From Gnetum montanum (Eukaryota > Streptophyta > Gnetopsida > Gnetales > Gnetaceae): a DNA stretch of 64,000 nucleotides. The first letter of the stretch is position 1. The number at the start of each line of letters is the position of its first letter. The notes beneath the pieces are model-generated. The model saw nothing but the letters and a program-made list of their open reading frames with translations, was not told where the DNA came from and ran no database searches. The DNA is taken from contig MNCI01023974.1 of NCBI GenBank assembly GCA_015680685.1, positions 270,579 through 334,578 on the forward strand. Reading direction: 5' to 3'. Made by a program: the position numbers and the translations under genes. Positions 57,561 through 64,000 of the stretch are shown piece by piece.

Positions 57561-57640
57561 TTTATTCTTAGATTTAACATATATGATTAAGGACTACGTA
57601 GGCCTTCGGTGTTGTCTCCTAAGTGGGTGGTTGTGGTGGT

Positions 57641-58444
57641 TGATGAACTATGATATTGCGTCCGTGATATCAGATCAACCATGTGATGTCGGATACCCGA
57701 TATCGTGGCCTGCCTCCTTGCCTATAAATAAGAGGTGGTGCCCTTGGTTTGCACATTAGAAGTTAGACCCTTAGCCAAACTATTACCATTTCATCCCTCC
57801 AAAGTTAGAATTATTTCTACGTGCCCACAGTAGGAGTCATAGAGTGAACAGATCTTTATTCGAGTGTTGTGTACCTAAGCACACTTTGTGTACAACAATA
57901 AAGACAAACTTTATGATAAACCTTGCAACATACAGAATAGATTAATTAGCATTAATTATTATTTAATTATTTCCTAGTTAATAATGATTTCTCTCACCCT
58001 ACAACTCTCTTAGTTAAATACACTCTGTACGACCACTTCGAGCATGCATGTAGCGCTTGGTAACCTAGTAACGATTAGCGTTTGGTAATCCCAGCAACAC
58101 TGCACTGGTTCAGAATGTGTACAGTAAGTGAAAATGGATACTAGTGTTAGGAGTACTTAGAACTTAGTTAATGAGTAGTTAAATTAGATTAGTCACTTAG
58201 TTATCTCTCTCCCCCTCCTTACTAGCGTAGGATATAAAACACATAAAACCATAAAAATCATATGCCTCAAGCTTACTTAACCATACAACTGTGACATATA
58301 AGTAAATTTGGGAAGAAAATGATTAACCAACCCTTCATCATTCCACAAAGGTGCATAGGAACTTAGTCCTTGGAATTCGATCGAATTGTGTGTGAAACAC
58401 CTAGATTCGTATGGTTGAGCGTAGGAGTACCTCGCCACTCATCA
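57641..58444 (+). repeat. 5' LTR of element F (type I)
   Basis: 804 bases, TGATGAACTATG to CGCCACTCATCA. GATATC or near-GATATC units at 57651-57710 are eroded (GATATTGCG, GATATCAG, GATATCGTGG); TATA box at 57720-57729 (CCTATAAATA); AATAAAGAC at 57897-57905. Confidence 0.92.
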
Positions 58445-58445
58445 T

Positions 58446-58463
58446 TGGCACTATTGCCAGGGA
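58446..58463 (+). other. Primer binding site, tRNA-Asp type (element F)
   Basis: TGGCACTATTGCCAGGGA, two bases after the LTR. Its four differences from the tRNA-Asp complement are all transitions at CpG positions. Confidence 0.82.
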
Positions 58464-58576
58464 CTTAGTTGTTTGTGCGCTAAGTAGAACTTAGGAAATC
58501 ATTCACATCGTTGAAACAAACCCTTAGGGTTGATTAAGTTAAAGATAATAGTACATTGCACACTAAACAACACAAG

Positions 58577-61100
58577 ATGTCTTCTTCTTCACACAAAAGC
58601 ACTTCACCACCTAGGACTAACACAAGAAGCAATTGGCAGCAGGATACACATGACGTTGATCCGTCAATCCCTCAACATTTTCATGTGGTATATATTCATT
58701 CTGATGAATATGTGCCTGACTTCACCTTTATTCTCCACCAAGATAAACAACTGCGTTGGCGTGACTTAAAACATAACATAGTGTTACCTCCTAACTGTTC
58801 AGTCCCAAGTATGCTTCTTCATGTCCTCACACGAACAGGCATGCAACACTTACACACAGAGTACATTGCGTAGGACTATGATTCGAGAGACTATTGTCCC
58901 ACAGAAGTGCAAAATCAAAGGGATTTCCAATAGGAGAGACACCATAAGTCCTTGAAACAAAAATGGTCCAAGGATGCCCCCCATGTTTTAAGCGAAATTG
59001 AGAGTGATGAACCTACCTCAAGTAGTCACCCACATAATGATGTTCCTTCCCTTGACTTTGGCCAAGGGGTTGTGTATCAAAATCTCCATTCTACTATTCA
59101 CAACCCAGGTGATGATACCAATGGACACAAAGTGTTCGAAAAAGGAACAAAGACACATGACAAAGATGGGCATTCTAATCACAATCGTGATTGAGGAAAG
59201 GATCACCGAAGAGAAGGTAGTAGACACCATCATGGTGGTGGATCTCCTTCTCCTTCACCTTCATCATCTCCTTCACCCTCTCCTTCAGTGTCCAAACGTA
59301 GCCATAGAGAAATAGATCATGAGAATAAGGGCAAATAAAGTGAAAGTCATAGACGAGACAGCCAAAAAAAAGGATGAGGGCACTCTACGGAATCACACCA
59401 TAGAAAAAGGGAGAGTAGGGAACTGCGTAGGCACCATAGATACTACAAATGAGATGATCATGATGAACCCCTACTCACTACTAGAAGCATGCTAGATATA
59501 ACTAAGGCTATGAGAGTTTCAACAAGGCATCAAAAAGATAGTAGGATCAAGAGGTTCGACATGAATAACATTCCACGATTTGAAGGGGGATATAACGCTA
59601 ATCCTCAAAATTACTTATAAGCATTTCACGATGTGTGCGCCTTGCAAAACATAGAAAACAAGTGGCAAAGACTTAAGTTGTTCCCACAGACACTAATAAA
59701 AGAAGCTAAAAGTTGGTATTGGTCCTTAGAACTGAAATCCATTTGTAGGTCGAGTAGTATGTTAGAACTGTTCAATGATAAGTACCAAACGTACTCTTGG
59801 GTGTCTAACCTATGAAAGTAAATCCAAGAATGGAAATAAGGAAGTTATGAACCCTTGGATGCTACCATGGGCCGCTATTATGCACTACTACATCATTGTC
59901 CTGGCCATGATTATTCGCAACGGGATCAACTACGCCATCTCGTAGATGGGCTTAAGCATGAAACGAGAAGAACCCTTGGGACCTATGCCTAAGGAAGGTT
60001 ATCTGAGCTTAGGTCTCATCAAATTTACAAACTACTAAAGCAATTTGCTAAGGAAGAAGGTAAGCTACAAAAGAGAGAGAGTGCAAAAGAATATAACTGA
60101 GATCCTTCCCTCTGAAAGAAGGGAGTAAAATTTTGTGAGGATGAGGAAGAGTCACCACTCGAAGAGATGGTGAATAGAAAAATCTTGCCTATCCAAAAGT
60201 TAGCATCGAAAGTATCAGCAAAGGTAGACCAAATGTGGGACTCCCTGGATAGTAAGTTTCAAACTATTTTCAAAGTAGTAGAGGAGTCTAGAGTGAGGTA
60301 GTGATCGTGACAAAAGGAAAAAGAGATAAGCAAAAAATGCACATAACAAGGGTAAGGGTAAAGTTGCAATTATTGAAGAGGTTGTGGACTCAAATACAGA
60401 CAATGATAGTGGATGCGAGATCTATCAATATGACCATCCTAAGGGATGTTGCCTTGTGATCCTACATTTGCAGGAGTCTGGGGTGTATGCACTTAATCCA
60501 TGTTTAAACAAATGGCAAACATCCCAATGGTTACCTTATCCCCAAGGTAACCCAAGGTAGTTCCACCAACCTCTAATGTCTTATCCAAGTGGAAATCCAC
60601 CATAACCAATTGAGCAACATCAATAGTGGCAACACCCACAATCATGGGGAATGCCACCACCAAGGCAATAATATCCTTACTAGTAACCTGACCCATATGG
60701 ATATTACATGTAGCATCCAATCTCTCCACATGACTCTATTGGTCACGTTACTCCTCAGCATCACTACCAATCCCATGAGTACTATAGGACTCCCTCTCCT
60801 AGGGGTGATATTCCACAAGTGTACCATCCTTCCAATTCGGCTACATCTCTCTTACCAATAGCTCCATTACCACCTACTCCAACAATGCAAGGTGAACTTC
60901 TTACTCAGCCACAGCAATGTAATGCCACAAGGTTTGTTAATCCCTAACCTACTATTGGTTCTAACAACTATATGAAGAAAAGATCTTTCTTTAGAACCAA
61001 TAGTACAACCAAGCCTTTGCAACCCCAAGCAGCTGAGTCTTTGGACGTCTCTGTATCACATAAAGCTTCAGAGCCCCCTTTGAACTTAACACTGCAATCA
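58577..61100 (+). pseudogene. gag: gag of element F
   Basis: Opens MSSSSHKSTSPPRTNTRSN at 58577, open to 58873 (DEYVPDFTFILHQDKQLRWR). Ser/Pro/His-rich stretch near 59220-59300 (GGGSPSPSPSSSPSPSPS). Core near 59560-60010: DMNNIPRFEGGYNANPQNYL; ALQNIENKWQRLKLFPQTLI; MLELFNDKYQTYSWVSN; RRTLGTYA..GRLSELRSHQ. Cys/His motif near 60414 reads C-E-I-Y-Q-Y-D-H-P-K-G-C (second Cys lost). Stops and frame changes in the tail. Confidence 0.88.
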
Positions 61101-61104
61101 ACTC

Positions 61105-61610
61105 ATATGGTCATGTTAACACATGCCATTATTGATTGGATCAAAGCTGGCCACCTTCCCAGGAACTTTTTTGATCCTAGGAGTCCCCTAATATATCTAC
61201 AAATCACTGGGAATGAGCCATGCAAAGCTCTTTTGGATTTAGGTTCTGATGTTAACATAATATCCCAAGAATGTATAAGGCCTAGAACTTGCCCCCATTG
61301 AAAAAGAGCAACGTTTGTTTCAAGTTGGCTAACCAGTCCATCACTGTTCCCTTGGGATTAGTGGAGGACATTGTTACCACTATTTTTGAATGGTCGTATC
61401 TAGCTAACTTCCTAGTGATTCAAGTGAATAACAATACGGGGGACTTCCCAATCATAATGGGGAGGGCATGGCTAAGCACTATCGATGTACGCCTAGGTAT
61501 CCACGATCTTTCCCTAGAAATATCTAAGGAAAAGACTTTCAAAAAGATCAAGAAGAAGAAGGTTTCATGTATCGCATACAATGGCACAGGGTGCAATTGC
61601 GTGTAGATAT
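61105..61610 (+). pseudogene. pol: Protease domain of element F
   Basis: MLTHAIIDWIKAGHLPRNFF near 61113, LLDLGSDVNIISQE near 61233-61275 with the catalytic Asp present, a frame change near 61285, then an open half (61289-61606) with VPLGLVEDIVTTIFEW and FPIIMGRAWLSTIDVRLGIH. Ends at TAG at 61604-61606. Confidence 0.85.
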
Positions 61611-61756
61611 AATGGGTTGTGCAAAGTTTAACATTGCCTGCATGCAATTAGTGTGCACAAATGATCAACATACAAAGGTGCTTGTATGCAGTAGCCACAT
61701 GATAAGAAGACACCCAACGACTGATAGCTAATCAAGAAAGCAGCTCACTTATATGC

Positions 61757-63065
61757 ATGGAACTAACTGAGGGTTTGACTTGCGCTTACATAGATAGCAT
61801 AGACGCATTAGAACAATTCCACCACCAACTTCCCAGTCCTAACTTAGAAAACATCAACTGGGGGAAGTTGGAAATTCCTAAGAAATTTAAAAAAGAGCCT
61901 CTAGAGCTAAAACCATTGCCCATCGGTATGGAATACACGTTCCTTAAGAATGGAAAACCGTTAATCATCAACGCGAAACTTGCTCGGCAACAAAAAGAAA
62001 GTCTACTAAAGGTAATAAAAAAGTGGTCAAAAGCCTTCACCTAGNAGCATCCCTATTATAGTTTTCTAAATGGCTATAGCAGATACAACCAAATACAAAT
62101 AGCCCCAAAAGACCAAGCCAAAACTACATTCACCAATCCTTGGGGAATGTTTGCATATAAACAAATGTCGTTTGGCTTGTGCAATGCCCCTACAACGTTT
62201 CAACGCTTAGTTCTAAGCATATTCCAGTAGCAGATAGGAAATGGTGTGCAAGTCTTTATGGATGACTTCTCCACTTATGGAGCAAGTTTTGATCAAGCCT
62301 TGGATCGATTACAGCAAGTGCTAAAAAGATGTGTAGAAACTAATTTGAGGCTCAACTGGTAAAAAATCCATTTGATGGTCCAAGAAGGCGTAGTACTTGG
62401 ACATAAAATCTCACATGTAGGGATAGAGGTAGACCCTTAGAAAATCAAAGTCATCCAAGGAATTACTTGTCAATCGAAAACTATCAAAGACATTCGATCA
62501 TTCCTTGGACACACTGGCTACTATAGGAGATTCATAGAGAACTTTTCAAAGATTTCCAAACCATTAGTAGAGTTAACGAAAAAGGATGTACCCTTCGAGT
62601 GGACCAGGGAATGTGAACTAGATTTTCAAACTCTGAAACAAAAGCTGGTAGAAACACCCATTCTACAAGCTCCTAACTAGTTTAGACCATTCCATGTCAT
62701 GATTGATGCATCCAACTATGCCTTAGGAGCCATACTTACACAATTAAATGACCAAAAATGCCCTTATTACATCCATTGTGCAAGTAAAAGTATAGCTGGT
62801 GCACAACTTAACTACACTACTACAAAAAAAGAATTAATGGTTGTAGTGTTTGCACTAGAAAAATTTAAACACTATGTATTAGGGTACAAATTATTCATAC
62901 ACACAAATCATAGTGTAATCTGGTTCCTCATGAATAAGCTAATGGTAAGCCCCCATATTATATGATGGTTGGTAATCCTACAAGAGTTCGATTTAATGAT
63001 GATTGATCGTACAGGCACCGAGAACCTAGTTGCCGATCATTTATCTCAGTTGCACTATGACAACA
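61757..63065 (+). pseudogene. pol: Spacer, RT and RNase H of element F
   Basis: Spacer MELTEGLTCAYIDSIDALEQ opens at 61757. RT fingers are missing at the N (62045); the frame resumes with YYSFLNGYSRYNQIQIAPKD near 62052. FGLCNAPTTFQ near 62170, VFMDDFSTYGASF near 62250-62290, TAA stop at 62360-62362 (NW*K; CAA in element C), FLGHTGYYRRFIENFS near 62500. RNase H: IDASNYALGAILTQLNDQ at 62702-62755 and TTTKKELMVVVFALEKFKHY near 62815-62875, then VADHLSQL near 63030. RNase H here is one of the cleanest. Confidence 0.88.
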
Positions 63066-64000
63066 AAGAGGATGAGTATCCAATCTCCGATCACTTCCCT
63101 GATGAGTTCCTCTTTGCCGATGTAGTAAATAACCAATCACCCATGGAGACAAACTCGTACAATATCATTCTTACCTATCTCCTTACCCAAAAAACACCAC
63201 AAGAGTTAGACCTTAAGAAGAAACAACAATTCCTTCACAGAGCCAAGTACTTTATGGAGATCAATGGACAACTTTACAAAGTATGTCCCGATGGCTTGGA
63301 TTGATGGTGTGTTCCTAATAGAGATCAACTAAGAGTTCTCCAAGATGCTCATGAGGGCCCTTGTGGTGATCATTATGCTAAGAGACAAACGACCATTAAG
63401 ATCCTGCTTGCTGAGTATTATTGGCCTACCTTGTTTCAGGACACCCATCAATTCATCCAATCTTGTGAGCACTATTAACGTGATGGGAGAACGACTACTA
63501 GGATGGAGGGCCCACAACAATGGATTCAACTGTTAGAACCCTTCGACATTTGGGGAATTGATTTCATGGGGCCCATTACACCAATGTCCAATGGAAAAGC
63601 TTACATCATAGTTGTCATAGACTACTTAACAAAATGGGCTAAAGCAGCTGTCATTAAAGATTACACATCATCTACAGCTACATGATTTGTTCAACAAAAA
63701 GTCATCAACAAGTTTGATGTGCCGCGTGCACTTATCTCAGATAATGGCACACACTTCACAGGTACAACTTTTCAGAAGTTAATGCAATGCTTAGGGGTTG
63801 AGCATAAATTGCCCAAGCAAACAGTCAAGCCAAGGTCACCAACAGGGAGATTACTAAGATACTGACCAGAACCATTAGCAAGTATAGGCAAGACTGGAGC
63901 ACTAAACTGAATGATGCTCTTTTGGCATACCACTCCACATGGAAACTCCCTATAGGCTACTCTCCCTACGAGTTAGTGTATGGAAAACTTCCAACGCTCC
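63066..64000 (+). pseudogene. pol: Integrase of element F (partial)
   Basis: Zinc-binding region near 63300-63480 (WCVPNRDQLRVLQDAHEGPC; QSCEHY in place of CDxCQ). Core: FDIWGIDFMGPITPMSNGK near 63543-63600 with the first Asp, VIDYLTKWAKAAV near 63615-63655, ALISDNGTHFTGTTFQKLMQ near 63730-63788 with the second Asp. Near 63811 about 14 bases are missing compared with element 2 (CATGCTATCATCCC), which shifts the frame before the Glu helix. YSPYELVYGKLPTL is at 63958-64000. The window ends here. Confidence 0.87.

Larger units (their letters stand above)
54636..57640 (-). mobile_element. Element E: 3' end of a type II Athila/Tat-like element
   Basis: On the minus strand: the extra ORF (from 57640), short non-coding, polypurine tract (reverse TACCCCCATGAC at 55522-55533), and the 3' LTR 55521-54636. 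The rest is cut by insertion of element F at 57641 and presumably continues beyond it. The flank left of the LTR is GTTAT. Confidence 0.85.
57641..64000 (+). mobile_element. Element F: type I Athila/Tat-like element, 5' LTR to integrase
   Basis: 5' LTR, primer site, gag, protease, RT, RNase H and integrase in order on the plus strand; the 3' end lies past the window. It is inserted in the extra ORF of element E (GTGGT at 57636-57640 on the left). A single N at 62045 marks a join where about 330 bases of RT present in element 2 are missing. Confidence 0.9.

Overview
This window comes from a plant nuclear genome, most likely a gymnosperm and probably a conifer. The evidence is: decayed Athila/Tat-type Ty3/gypsy elements with tRNA-Asp primer sites fill most of it; a plant-type cysteine synthase (O-acetylserine thiol-lyase) gene is split by long introns with GT-AG borders; and a Penelope-like reverse transcriptase lies next to that gene, a retroelement class reported in conifers but rare in other land plants. 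Nothing bacterial is present. No open reading frame is an intact element protein, so almost every coding entry is a pseudogene fragment.

Layout. 1-5095: 3' part of element A (+; RT, RNase H, gap, integrase end, 3' non-coding region, LTR). 5096-7681: AT-rich intergenic DNA with small repeats. 7682-20786: element 2, end to end (+; LTR, primer site, gag, protease, RT, RNase H, integrase, extra 3' ORF, LTR), with a reversed solo LTR inside its 3' LTR. 20787-22930: gag-protease remnant of a different gypsy lineage. 23383-29935: 3' half of a cysteine synthase gene, with one exon duplicated, one exon frameshifted and LINE debris in the introns. 30340-31631: Penelope-like RT (-). 31632-45156: elements B and C fused inside gag. 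45330-53740: a copia element split by element D (-), a gag-protease derivative that has lost RT and integrase, plus a second LTR with a duplicated piece of copia flank. 53741-57640: an old LTR and element E (-). 57641-64000: element F (+), running off the window.

The Athila/Tat-like elements form two groups. Type I LTRs (A, the solo LTR, B, D, F) carry a cluster of GATATC-centred palindromes upstream of the TATA box, and those whose 3' region is visible (A, D) lack the extra ORF. Type II LTRs (element 2, C, E) carry a different repeated motif, and all three have the extra ORF after integrase (plant-transposon-type domain plus a long coiled coil). The LTR bodies, gag and pol are otherwise alike. 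In both places where the two types are nested, type I has inserted into type II. Stop codons and primer-site changes look mostly like C-to-T/G-to-A transitions, as expected of old methylated repeats. The host gene appears non-functional as seen: the exon with the PLP-binding lysine is not in the window, one exon has an internal frameshifting deletion, and the GTGGT loop is changed.
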